Part shown: in pieces, positions 16,538 to 23,801 of the stretch
Numbering within the stretch: position 1 is the first letter of the stretch
How the letters are laid out: each line of letters opens with the position of its first letter
NCBI RefSeq assembly: GCF_003240565.2
Contig: NZ_CP117255.1
Span: 2,170,001 to 2,234,000 of the forward strand
Direction: 5' to 3'
From: Rhizobium tumorigenes
GTDB taxonomy: Bacteria; Pseudomonadota; Alphaproteobacteria; Rhizobiales; Rhizobiaceae
DNA length: 64,000 bases
Notes under the pieces: generated by a model
Told to the model about the DNA's origin: nothing
What the model saw: the letters and a program-made list of their open reading frames with translations, nothing else
The model's database searches: none
Made by a program: the position numbers and the translations under genes

Positions 16538-17464
16538 ATGAAGTCCATTCGGAATTTGCACCGGATCAAGACCTGGCAGGCAGCCCTCACCCTAAGCGTC
16601 ATGCTGATGCCGATCGTCCCTGAAGCGACGACGTTCTACCAGTTCGCTGGTGAGGCCCGTGCCGAGGAAGCACGCAAGCTGGACACATCGCGGCTGGTGT
16701 CGATCGGCGGCGACATCACCGAAATCGTGTATGCGCTTGGCGAGGAACATCGGCTGATCGCCCGTGATTCCACCAGCGTCTACCCGGAAGCAGCCACGAA
16801 GCTTCCGAATGTCGGCTACATGCGGGCACTGTCGCCGGAGGGCATCCTCGCGGTCAATCCCACTGCCATCATCGCCGTCGAAGGCTCCGGCCCGCCGGAG
16901 GCCGTCGCCGTGTTGCGCAATGCCAGCCTGCCATTCGAAACCGTGCCGCAGGGCTACGACCGGGATGGCATCCTGAAAAAGATCGCTGCTGTCGGCACGC
17001 TTCTCGGCGTTCCAGACAAGGCCCGTGCGCTGGATGAGAAGGTTGCCGCCGATCTCGACGCCGCCATAGCGGCATCGGAAAAGCGACCACTTACGGAGCG
17101 CAAGCGGGTCCTGTTCATCCTCAATGCGCAGGGCGGCAAGATCATGGCATCGGGCACCGGGACCGCCGCCGACGGCATCATCACGCTCGCCGGCGCTATC
17201 AACGCCGTCGGCGTCTTTCCCGGCTACAAACCGCTGACAGACGAGGCGATCATCGAAGCCAAGCCCGACGTGATCCTGATCATGAACGGCGGCGGCGGAC
17301 ACGCTTTGAGCGACGAGGACCTGCTGAAGCAGCCGGCACTCGCCCTGACCCCGGCCGCCGAACACAAGGCGATCGTCCACATGGACGGCCTGCACCTTCT
17401 CGGTTTCGGTCCGCGGACGGCCAGCGCGATCCGCGACCTCAACCGCGCAATCTACGGAGGCTGA
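16538..17464 (+). CDS. hmuT: Haem ABC transporter periplasmic binding protein HmuT
   Basis: 308 residues. A hydrophobic stretch at about 16-28 (ALTLSVMLMPIVPEA) with RAEEARK downstream acts as signal peptide. The mature part is a cluster-A (BtuF/HmuT-like) binding protein: RLVSIGGDITEIVYALGEEH, PNVGYMRALSPEGILAVNP, and PGYKPLTDEAIIEAKPDVI. It delivers haem to HmuUV. It starts 10 bp after the hmuS stop. Confidence 0.92.
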   Translation: MKSIRNLHRIKTWQAALTLSVMLMPIVPEATTFYQFAGEARAEEARKLDTSRLVSIGGDITEIVYALGEEHRLIARDSTSVYPEAATKLPNVGYMRALSPEGILAVNPTAIIAVEGSGPPEAVAVLRNASLPFETVPQGYDRDGILKKIAAVGTLLGVPDKARALDEKVAADLDAAIAASEKRPLTERKRVLFILNAQGGKIMASGTGTAADGIITLAGAINAVGVFPGYKPLTDEAIIEAKPDVILIMNGGGGHALSDEDLLKQPALALTPAAEHKAIVHMDGLHLLGFGPRTASAIRDLNRAIYGG

Positions 17465-17467
17465 ACC

Positions 17468-18592
17468 ATGGCGATCAGCGATACCGCCGGACACTCCCTG
17501 GGGATCGCGGCACGGGGTCGTGATTGCCTGGCCCGTTATCGTGCCGGCGATCGGTCGCAGATCGCCATCGTGGTCATCGCCACGCTGGCCATCCTTTCCG
17601 TCTTCGCGCTGCTGTTCTCGATCACGACCGGCGCATCCGATGCCTCCGCATTCGATGTGGTCCACGATCTCTTTCGCGGGACCGGAGCCGCCACCGCGCT
17701 CAGCATGCGCGACCACATCATCGTCTTTGATATCCGCCTCCCACGCGCCATCCTGGGCTTTCTGATCGGCGCCTCCCTTGCCGTCTCCGGTGCCATCATG
17801 CAGGGCCTGTTTCGCAATCCGCTGGCAGACCCGGGCCTCGTCGGCGTGTCCTCCGGCGCAAGTTTCGGGGCGGTGGTGATGATCGTTCTCGGTGGTACGC
17901 TGGCGGCACCGATCTATGCCGTGCTCGGCATCTACGCCCTGCCGCTCGCAGCCTTTGCCGGCGGCCTTGTTACCACCCTGTTTCTCTACCGCATCGCCAC
18001 CCGGGACGGTCAGACATCCGTTGCAACCATGCTGCTTGCCGGCATCGCGCTTGGCGCGCTGGCGATGGCGGCCACCGGCGTGCTTGTCTACATGGCCGAC
18101 GACAGGCAACTGCGCGACCTCACCTTCTGGAGCATGGGCTCGCTTGCCGGCGCCACCTGGACGAAGATCGCTGCCGCCGGCCCGATCATCTTACTGTCGC
18201 TTCTCGCCATCCCTGTGATCGCCAGGGGACTCAATGCGATTACGCTGGGAGAAGCCGCAGCCTTTCACATGGGCGTGCCGGTGCAGCGGCTGAAGACGGT
18301 CGCCATCCTCGTCGTCGCTGCGGCAACCGGCGCATCCGTCGCCGTCAGCGGTGGCATCGGCTTCGTCGGCATCGTCGTGCCCCATGCCCTGCGCATGGTG
18401 ATTGGCCCCGACCACCGCTACCTGCTTCCAGCCTCCGCACTGCTTGGCGGAACCTTGCTGATTTTCGCCGACATGCTCGCCCGCACCATCGTCTCGCCGG
18501 CGGAAATGCCGATCGGCATCATCACTGCAGCTGTCGGCGGTCCCTTCTTCCTGTGGATCCTGCTGCGCAATCGCACCCGGCTCAGCCTGTAA
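17468..18592 (+). CDS. hmuU: Haem ABC transporter permease HmuU
   Basis: 374 residues, a FecCD/BtuC-type permease with about ten helices. Typical blocks are FDIRLPRAILGFLIGASLAV, GLFRNPLADPGLVGVSSGA and GIGFVGIVVPHALRMVIGPD. The N-terminal cytoplasmic segment of about 30 residues before the first helix is ordinary for rhizobial HmuU. The start is 3 bp after the hmuT stop. Confidence 0.94.
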   Translation: MAISDTAGHSLGIAARGRDCLARYRAGDRSQIAIVVIATLAILSVFALLFSITTGASDASAFDVVHDLFRGTGAATALSMRDHIIVFDIRLPRAILGFLIGASLAVSGAIMQGLFRNPLADPGLVGVSSGASFGAVVMIVLGGTLAAPIYAVLGIYALPLAAFAGGLVTTLFLYRIATRDGQTSVATMLLAGIALGALAMAATGVLVYMADDRQLRDLTFWSMGSLAGATWTKIAAAGPIILLSLLAIPVIARGLNAITLGEAAAFHMGVPVQRLKTVAILVVAAATGASVAVSGGIGFVGIVVPHALRMVIGPDHRYLLPASALLGGTLLIFADMLARTIVSPAEMPIGIITAAVGGPFFLWILLRNRTRLSL

Positions 18593-18599
18593 GGACAAC

Positions 18600-19403
18600 A
18601 TGGCCATCGATGTTTCCAACCTCTCCGTCCGGCTTGCGGGCAAATGCGTGGTCGATGGCATGAGCTTCACCGCCCACCCGGGCCAGCTGACGGCAATCTG
18701 TGGGCCGAACGGCTCCGGCAAGACGACGGTGATGAAAGCGATCTCCGGCGAGCTTGCCTATGGCGGTTCGATCCGGCTTGGCGAGCACGAGGTCAAGACG
18801 ATGAAGCCCTGGGCGCTCGCTCTCTCACGGGGCGTCCTGCCGCAGGCGAGCACTCTCTCCTTCGCCTTCTCGGTGCGCGAAATCGTCCTGATGGGCCTTA
18901 CTGCAGGCGCCAACAGCAAGCCGCAGCACGCGGAGAGGATCGCCATGGAGGCTCTTCGCGCCGTCGATCTCGCCGGTTTTGAGGGGCGGCTCTACGAACA
19001 GCTGTCCGGCGGCGAGCAACAGCGCGTACAGTTTGCCCGCGTGCTCTGTCAGATCCCGCAGCCGGTCGTTGACGGCAAGCCCTGCTGGCTGCTGCTCGAT
19101 GAACCTGTGTCCAGTCTCGATATCAGCCACCAGTTGGCGATCATGCAGCTGTCGCGCGCCTTCTGTGCGGCCGGAGGTGGCGTCATCGCGATCATGCACG
19201 ATCTCAATCTGACGGCCCTGTTTGCCGACCGGATCGTACTTCTGAAGGCAGGCCGGCTGGCTGCCACCGGCGCGGTCTCATCGGTTCTTACCGACGAAAA
19301 CCTGCATGCCGTGTTCGGCTGCGAGCTCCGCGTGAACCGGGTGCCTGAGAAGGCGATCCCGTTTGTCCTGCCTCACAGTGTGTTCGCCGCGGCAGGCGTC
19401 TGA
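18600..19403 (+). CDS. hmuV: Haem ABC transporter ATP-binding protein HmuV
   Basis: 267 residues. Walker A is GPNGSGKTT (about residues 37-45), the signature LSGGEQQRVQFARVL, Walker B WLLLDEPVSSLD, and the switch His in IAIMHDLNLTALFAD. It powers haem import through HmuU. It closes hmuPSTUV; the next gene begins after 130 bp and has its own stress promoter. Confidence 0.94.
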   Translation: MAIDVSNLSVRLAGKCVVDGMSFTAHPGQLTAICGPNGSGKTTVMKAISGELAYGGSIRLGEHEVKTMKPWALALSRGVLPQASTLSFAFSVREIVLMGLTAGANSKPQHAERIAMEALRAVDLAGFEGRLYEQLSGGEQQRVQFARVLCQIPQPVVDGKPCWLLLDEPVSSLDISHQLAIMQLSRAFCAAGGGVIAIMHDLNLTALFADRIVLLKAGRLAATGAVSSVLTDENLHAVFGCELRVNRVPEKAIPFVLPHSVFAAAGV

Positions 19404-19406
19404 GAT

Positions 19407-19431
19407 GGAACTTTTCGACCATCGTCGCGTT
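19407..19431 (+). promoter_or_regulatory. EcfG-type (general stress sigma factor) promoter
   Basis: GGAAC (19407-19411), 16 bases, CGTT (19428-19431): an exact match to the alphaproteobacterial EcfG/RpoE2 promoter GGAAC-N16-17-CGTT. It starts right after the hmuV stop and reads toward the DUF883-type gene at 19534. Confidence 0.82.
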
Positions 19432-19533
19432 CAGCTGTCAACGACACAGGTAAATGCCGACACCTCAGTTTTACCGTTGGTATTGACCTCCACAAAAAGA
19501 CGCATTGGCGCGTTGACAATAAGGAGAACAAAA

Positions 19534-19878
19534 ATGGCAAACTCCCTCCTCGACACCATCCGCAGCAAGCGCAACGGTGCTATGAGCGACATAGAAGACA
19601 CCATCGAAGATCAGATGGATAACCTGCGCGGCGAGATCGCTGCGCTCACAAAGCTCATCAGCAAGAACGGTGCAAGCCAAAGCAAGCGCATCCGCGCTCA
19701 GGCAGAATCCGGCTATGAAGACCTGCTTGCCCGCAGCGAAGATCTGATGCAGCAGCTGCAGGATGGATACGCTCGCAGCGCCAAGGAAGTCCGTGCGACC
19801 GTACGCGCGCACCCGACGGCCTCGATCGGCGCAGTGGCTGCCATCGGCCTGCTGTTCGTCTTGCTCGCACGCCGCTAA
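19534..19878 (+). CDS. DUF883/YqjD-ElaB-like membrane-anchored stress protein
   Basis: 114 residues with an AAGGAGAA ribosome site. The first 85 residues are polar and helical (EDTIEDQMDNLRGEIAALTK, SGYEDLLARSEDLMQQLQDG), then one C-terminal helix, ASIGAVAAIGLLFVLLARR, as in E. coli YqjD/ElaB tail-anchored proteins, which bind ribosomes in stationary phase. The RAHP motif before the helix is typical of the family. The EcfG promoter upstream fits a general stress role; the next gene, a small membrane protein, follows after 9 bp like yqjD-yqjE. Confidence 0.82.
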   Translation: MANSLLDTIRSKRNGAMSDIEDTIEDQMDNLRGEIAALTKLISKNGASQSKRIRAQAESGYEDLLARSEDLMQQLQDGYARSAKEVRATVRAHPTASIGAVAAIGLLFVLLARR

Positions 19879-19887
19879 GGAGCATCA

Positions 19888-20289
19888 ATGCTGGGTCCCA
19901 TCCTTGGCTTGCTGCTATCTGGCTCCGTGAAGAACACCGTTGCGCGAACCAAGCGCAACGGTATTTTCATTGCTATCGCAGCGGTCTTTATCCTCACCAC
20001 ATACGTGTTCGGCCTGTCTGCCCTGGCGCTCTGGCTCGGTACGATTTACGGCGCGCTCCACGCATCGTTGATCATAGGCGGCGGCTGCCTGCTGATCGCA
20101 GTTGCCATCCTCATCGTGATGGCCAGCATCAATGCGCAGGAAGCCCGCCGTGTGCGCGAAAAGCGACTGGCCGCGCAATCCATGGCAACTGTTGGCCTCG
20201 GACTGTTGCGCTCGCAGCCGATGCTCGCCGCCGCTGTTGCCGGCGCGTTCCTGCTCAGCACCGTGATGGGCTCGCGCGACGACGATTGA
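19888..20289 (+). CDS. Phage-holin-3-6/YqjE-like small membrane protein
   Basis: 133 residues with two strong helices (GIFIAIAAVFILTTYVFGLS and SLIIGGGCLLIAVAILIVMA) and a weaker third near the C-terminus (PMLAAAVAGAFLLSTVMG). It matches the Phage_holin_3_6/YqjE family that usually follows a YqjD-type gene. Despite the family name it is unlikely to be a phage lysis protein: no phage genes are near and it shares the stress promoter of the gene before it. Confidence 0.72.
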   Translation: MLGPILGLLLSGSVKNTVARTKRNGIFIAIAAVFILTTYVFGLSALALWLGTIYGALHASLIIGGGCLLIAVAILIVMASINAQEARRVREKRLAAQSMATVGLGLLRSQPMLAAAVAGAFLLSTVMGSRDDD

Positions 20290-20322
20290 GCGGATTGGTT
20301 CTGCAAAGCGCTCTAGACAATA

Positions 20323-20356
20323 AAACCCGCCGCACTTTTTAAAGTGCGGCGGGTTT
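20323..20356. terminator. Bidirectional rho-independent terminator
   Basis: A perfect 16-bp inverted repeat (20323-20338 and 20341-20356), core CCCGCCGCAC, with a two-base loop and T-rich flanks on both strands (TTTCTTTT after it on plus). It separates the convergent YqjE-like gene and ecfG. Confidence 0.92.
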
Positions 20357-20387
20357 CTTTTGTAGCATGTAGACGCTGGTCGGACGA

Positions 20388-20942
20388 TTAAAACGCGAAC
20401 GCCCTTGAGGTCAGCGGCGAAGACGTTGCATCCGGCCCGAAGTCGGCCTCGCCGGTAATCTGCAACAGTTCCTGCAGACGCTGGCGGGCACGATTGACGC
20501 GGCTCTTGATGGTGCCGACTGCGCATTCGCATATCTCGGCGGCTTCTTCATAGGAAAAGCCGGAGGCGCCGACCAGAATGATTGCTTCGCGCTGATCTGC
20601 AGGAAGCTGTTCTAGAGCCTTCCGGAAGTCCTGAAGATCTAATGCACCGTACTGCGACGGATGGGTGGCCATCGATTCCGTGAACAGGCCGTCGCTGTCT
20701 TGGATTTCCCGACCACTTTTGCGCATCTGGCTGTAAAGCTCATTACGCAGGATGGTGAAGAGCCAGGCCTTCATGTTGGTGCCCATCTCGAAGTGGTCCT
20801 GCTTGGCCCACGCCTTCATGATGGTGTCCTGCACCAGGTCGTCTGCACGGTCATGGCGACCGATGAGCGAGATCGCAAATGCACGCAGGCTGGGCAGCGC
20901 GGACAGCATCTCGCGTTTGAAACTTGGTTGGACCTTATCCAT
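20388..20942 (-). CDS. ecfG: EcfG/RpoE2-type ECF sigma factor (general stress response)
   Basis: 184 residues from the ATG at 20942, 4 bp after the nepR stop. Region 2 reads LRAFAISLIGRHDRADDLVQ then DTIMKAWAKQDHFEMGTN and WLFTILRN; region 4 reads LPADQREAIILVGASGFSYE followed by EAAEICECAVGTIKSRVNRA. This is the EcfG group, the sigma factor directing the general stress response of alphaproteobacteria (RpoE2 in Sinorhizobium). It is held by NepR and released when phosphorylated PhyR binds NepR. The nepR-ecfG pair is preceded by a GGAAC-type promoter, so it is autoregulated. Confidence 0.94.
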   Translation of the reverse strand: MDKVQPSFKREMLSALPSLRAFAISLIGRHDRADDLVQDTIMKAWAKQDHFEMGTNMKAWLFTILRNELYSQMRKSGREIQDSDGLFTESMATHPSQYGALDLQDFRKALEQLPADQREAIILVGASGFSYEEAAEICECAVGTIKSRVNRARQRLQELLQITGEADFGPDATSSPLTSRAFAF

Positions 20943-20946
20943 AAGC

Positions 20947-21156
20947 CTACTCCCGCTCGACCGACTTTGCGGACGCCATTTCAACCTGGTCGAGCTTCTC
21001 AAGCAAATCGAGGAAGCGGTTCGGGATGGCTTCGTCTTGTGCAGCGGCATAAAGGCTGCGGAGACGGCTGCCTATCTGGCTGTTTGGATCGAGGAGGTCC
21101 GCAACTCTAACATCGGGCCTTGGCTGTTCCGTGTCTTCCTGATGGGACGCTGTCAT
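20947..21156 (-). CDS. nepR: Anti-sigma factor NepR
   Basis: 69 residues from the ATG at 21156; a GTG at 21207 would add 17. The NepR core is intact: DPNSQIGSRLRSLYAAAQDE followed by AIPNRFLDLLEKLDQVE, the two helices that grip EcfG and are captured by PhyR. The N-terminal tail is polar and disordered, as usual. It is encoded directly before ecfG and divergently from phyR. Confidence 0.94.
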   Translation of the reverse strand: MTASHQEDTEQPRPDVRVADLLDPNSQIGSRLRSLYAAAQDEAIPNRFLDLLEKLDQVEMASAKSVERE

Positions 21157-21293
21157 ATAAATTTCACTCTCGGACGTGTTGGCGTTAGGCTTGTTTCCGG
21201 GCGACACCGGAAACGCGGATTGGGGTTGTCAAGGACCGCATTTACGTTGTCATCGAGGCTGGACATGCTAGATCCAATAACACGTGGACGCAT

Positions 21294-21318
21294 AATGCAT
21301 GCAGCGAAAAAAAGTTCC
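21294..21318 (-). promoter_or_regulatory. EcfG-type promoter of nepR-ecfG
   Basis: On the minus strand GGAAC (21318-21314) is followed by 18 bases and TT (21295-21294), matching the Sinorhizobium RpoE2 form GGAAC-N18-TT; the -10 core is CATT rather than CGTT. It predicts a leader of roughly 130 bases before nepR. Confidence 0.6.
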
Positions 21319-21326
21319 AGCACCTC

Positions 21327-21351
21327 GGAACATTTCTGGTTGCCGCCTGTT
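21327..21351 (+). promoter_or_regulatory. EcfG-type promoter of phyR
   Basis: GGAAC (21327-21331), 16 bases, TGTT (21348-21351): one base from the GGAAC-N16-CGTT consensus, about 53 bp upstream of the phyR ATG. It is back-to-back with the nepR-ecfG promoter. Confidence 0.7.
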
Positions 21352-21404
21352 ATAATCCTATTAAAGACGGTTAAACATGCCATGGCACTGACGGGAGCTA
21401 TTTT

Positions 21405-22199
21405 ATGACACTTTCCACTCGAATCGCTCCGCATCTCCCTTACTTGCGTCGCTATTCCCGGGCACTTACAGGCACTCAGACCTCCGGCGACGCTTACGTA
21501 GCAGCCGTTCTGGAAGCCATTATCGCCGATATCTCCATCTTTCCAGACACTTCGAACGACCGAGTGGCGCTCTATAAGCTTTTCACCACCCTGTTCGGTT
21601 CCAGCTCGGTGCAGGTTCCTGAACCGACTTCGCCTTACGCCTGGGAAAAACGCGCCTCCGCAAACTTGTCGAAGGTCTCCCCGGTAGCCCGGCAGGCCTT
21701 CATCCTGGCATCCGTCGAAAATTTCCGCATGCCGGAGATCGCTGAAATTCTTAGCCTCGACGAAGCGGAAACGGCCGGTCTGCTCGACAGGGCGTCTACC
21801 GAGATCTCCCGTCAGGTCGCCACCGACATCATGATCATCGAGGATGAGCCGCTCATCGCCATGGACATCGAGCAGATGGTAGAAAGCCTCGGTCATCGCG
21901 TGACCGGGATCGCTCGCACCCACGCAGAAGCCGTCGCGCTCTATAATGCGACCAAGCCGAGCATGGTTCTTGCCGACATCCAGCTGGCTGACGGCAGCTC
22001 TGGAATTGATGCCGTCAACGACATTCTGAAGAACGCCAGTGTGCCCGTCATCTTTATCACCGCTTTCCCGGAACGTCTGCTGACAGGCGAACGCCCGGAA
22101 CCAACATTCCTGGTGACGAAGCCATTCAACCCGGACATGGTGAAGGCACTGATCAGTCAGGCGCTGTTCTTCAACGAATCGACGAAAGTCGCGGCCTGA
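21405..22199 (+). CDS. phyR: Response regulator PhyR (sigma-factor mimic)
   Basis: 264 residues. Residues 1-135 form the sigma-like output domain (region-2-like start, then VSPVARQAFILASVENFRMP and EIAEILSLDEAETAGLLDRA, a region-4 mimic). Residues 141-257 form the receiver: acidic pair in IIEDEPLIAMD, phospho-acceptor Asp191 (VLADIQL), Thr in VIFITAF and Lys in FLVTKPF. On phosphorylation the sigma-like domain binds NepR and frees EcfG. It is divergent from nepR-ecfG, the standard layout in this order. Confidence 0.95.
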   Translation: MTLSTRIAPHLPYLRRYSRALTGTQTSGDAYVAAVLEAIIADISIFPDTSNDRVALYKLFTTLFGSSSVQVPEPTSPYAWEKRASANLSKVSPVARQAFILASVENFRMPEIAEILSLDEAETAGLLDRASTEISRQVATDIMIIEDEPLIAMDIEQMVESLGHRVTGIARTHAEAVALYNATKPSMVLADIQLADGSSGIDAVNDILKNASVPVIFITAFPERLLTGERPEPTFLVTKPFNPDMVKALISQALFFNESTKVAA

Positions 22200-22211
22200 T
22201 ATTCGAGCCAC

Positions 22212-22236
22212 GGAACAATAGAAAAGTGAAAGCGTT
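22212..22236 (+). promoter_or_regulatory. EcfG-type promoter of the HWE kinase gene
   Basis: GGAAC (22212-22216), 16 bases, CGTT (22233-22236): an exact consensus match 12 bp after the phyR stop. Because CGTTCC follows, a GGAAC also reads on the opposite strand, but no matching -10 was sought there. Confidence 0.82.
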
Positions 22237-22343
22237 CCGTCAGCCCGGAGCGCTTTCATAAAGCGACTTGCGATTTGGCTGATGTGACCGCCTTGTCGGA
22301 CACCCCGGGTTTTAATCCGGTTAGGCGAAGGAAAGGCATCTTG

Positions 22344-23354
22344 GTGAATAACGTTGATCCATCGTCCAGCTCACCGCTCGGGTTCGAGGGTAAGGCTGCT
22401 ATGATGGAACGCGCACTTGGAAGTGCGGGCGTTTCGATCATCCATCAGGACGCCTGGCTTCTGGTGTCCTATTTCGAGAATCTCCCCGAACATCTGACCG
22501 GCATTGCAGCCCTCGGTATGGACGACATAGCGTTGTTCGGCGAGAAGGATGGCAATCACATCCTCGAACTGAAGCGCGACGTGCTTAGCAGCGGCAAACA
22601 GGCCAAGGCGGAAATCTCCATTCCCTCGGCCGAAGGCGTAAAGATCTATGAAATCAAGATGGAGCGGACCGATGGTGCCAGCCACGGTATCCTCTCCGTG
22701 ATCTTCGAGGTGACCGAAAGCCGTCATCGCGAAAAGGTTCTGAAATCGCTACTGCGCGAACTATCGCATCGCTCCAAGAACCTGCTTGCCATCATCCAGG
22801 GTATCGCGACCCAGACTGCGCGCAACACCCTGTCGCTCGATAACTTCCTGATCAAGTTCCGGGGACGCCTGCAGTCGCTGTCGAACTCTCAGGACCTTAT
22901 CACCGATTCGAGCTGGCGCGGCGCCTACCTCTTCGAACTCGCCCAGAAGCAGTTTGCGCCCTACTGGCCGGATGCGAGCATCCCTGTTCCGATCCATGGC
23001 ATTAATGCCCACCTGACGCCGAACGCCGCCGTGCATCTCGGATTGGCGCTGCACGAACTCATCGTCAATTCCGCCACCCATGGCGCGATCGCCGCCGGCA
23101 CGACCAGCATTACGCTCGACTGTCGGGCCGTTGAATGGGAGGGCAAGCAGGCCGTCGAAATCGTCTGGTCGGAAACGATCGTGACACCTGGCGCTGCGAA
23201 TGATTTTGAAGACAACAGTTTCAGCAAGACGGTGCTGGAGCGCGTCGTACCGACGTCGATGAATGGCCGCGCCAAGCTCGGCGTCAGCCCTGAGCATCTC
23301 GACTACCGTTTGACCATTCCGGAAACGGAATACGAGATCCTGAAGCAATCGTGA
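22344..23354 (+). CDS. HWE/HisKA_2-family sensor histidine kinase (RsiC-like)
   Basis: 336 residues from the GTG at 22344, chosen because AGGAAAGG lies seven bases upstream; a TTG at 22275 would add 23 residues. The N-terminal 120 residues look like a degenerate PAS sensor (SVIFEVTESRHREK at its end). The dimerisation box LLRELSHRSKNLLAIIQGIA carries the phospho-His (about 142), and HLGLALHELIVNSATHGAI is the N box. No membrane helices are visible, so it is cytosolic. HWE kinases feed phosphate to PhyR in this order; its position after phyR corresponds to rsiC in Sinorhizobium. An EcfG promoter makes it part of the feedback loop. Confidence 0.85.
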   Translation: MNNVDPSSSSPLGFEGKAAMMERALGSAGVSIIHQDAWLLVSYFENLPEHLTGIAALGMDDIALFGEKDGNHILELKRDVLSSGKQAKAEISIPSAEGVKIYEIKMERTDGASHGILSVIFEVTESRHREKVLKSLLRELSHRSKNLLAIIQGIATQTARNTLSLDNFLIKFRGRLQSLSNSQDLITDSSWRGAYLFELAQKQFAPYWPDASIPVPIHGINAHLTPNAAVHLGLALHELIVNSATHGAIAAGTTSITLDCRAVEWEGKQAVEIVWSETIVTPGAANDFEDNSFSKTVLERVVPTSMNGRAKLGVSPEHLDYRLTIPETEYEILKQS

Positions 23355-23395
23355 TCTCACCGACCCCTTCGAAATACGGCCTCGGAAGACGCAAA

Positions 23396-23431
23396 AAATC
23401 AGCCGTTGCGAGGGCGCGCAACGGCTGATTT
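23396..23431. terminator. Terminator-like hairpin after the HWE kinase gene
   Basis: Perfect 15-bp inverted repeat (23396-23410 and 23417-23431), core AATCAGCCGTTGCG, with a six-base loop. The downstream T run on plus is short (TTTATAA), so termination efficiency is uncertain. Confidence 0.75.
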
Positions 23432-23730
23432 ATAACTCACCGGGAGGGGGACCGTGAGTAGACGTCCGACGACGCTTTGAAGGGGCGCGCACCTGGGTGG
23501 GTGCATTCATCATCAGGACACACCGATAACTGCCCAACGTCCCGCCGGTTCCACGGTGTTCGAAATAATTCTGTCTTTTTGACAAGAACCGCCTCAGCGT
23601 GTCTTCCGTGGGGGAGCCACGCTTGCGCGCCGGCAGTGCAACGCAGAAAATATTCAAAATATAGTCCAATAAAATCATATATTTAGAGAGACCCCCCCCC
23701 TACCGGCAGCCTGAACAGAAGCTCCAAAAA
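23432..23730. other. Intergenic stretch without a convincing gene
   Basis: About 300 bases between the kinase terminator and the preT promoter region. It contains G-rich and AT-rich blocks and a run of nine C (23692-23700). An 82-codon minus-strand frame (23430-23678) has no recognisable protein character. I see no RNA gene here. Confidence 0.5.
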
Positions 23731-23746
23731 TTTACCGTTTGATAAA
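23731..23746. promoter_or_regulatory. Candidate RutR-type operator upstream of preT
   Basis: TTTACC-GTTT-GATAAA has the spacing of the RutR box TTGACC-N4-GGTCAA with nine of twelve half-site bases matching. It lies 56 bp before the preT start. A second, better copy is found upstream of the hydrolase gene at 30667. The same bases form an AT-rich hairpin (23726-23751) that could instead act as a weak terminator. Confidence 0.45.
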
Positions 23747-23801
23747 TTTTTTTTCCTGAGTTAGCTTTTGCAGACTGGCCGTAGATAAGAGGGAACTTAA
23801 A

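Noticed and set aside
16592..18109. 505-codon minus-strand frame over hmuT-hmuU
   Set aside because: Antisense to well-supported haem transporter genes; no recognisable domain.
19888..20289. Holin annotation as evidence of a prophage
   Set aside because: The protein pairs with a YqjD-like gene under a stress promoter, and no phage genes or attachment repeats are near.
23430..23678. 82-codon minus-strand frame in the gap before preT
   Set aside because: No ribosome site or family resemblance; it crosses G-rich intergenic sequence and a terminator flank.
23726..23754. AT-only hairpin followed by T's before preT as a terminator
   Set aside because: The stem is weak, and the same bases fit a RutR-type operator in a promoter-proximal place; listed as candidate operator instead.
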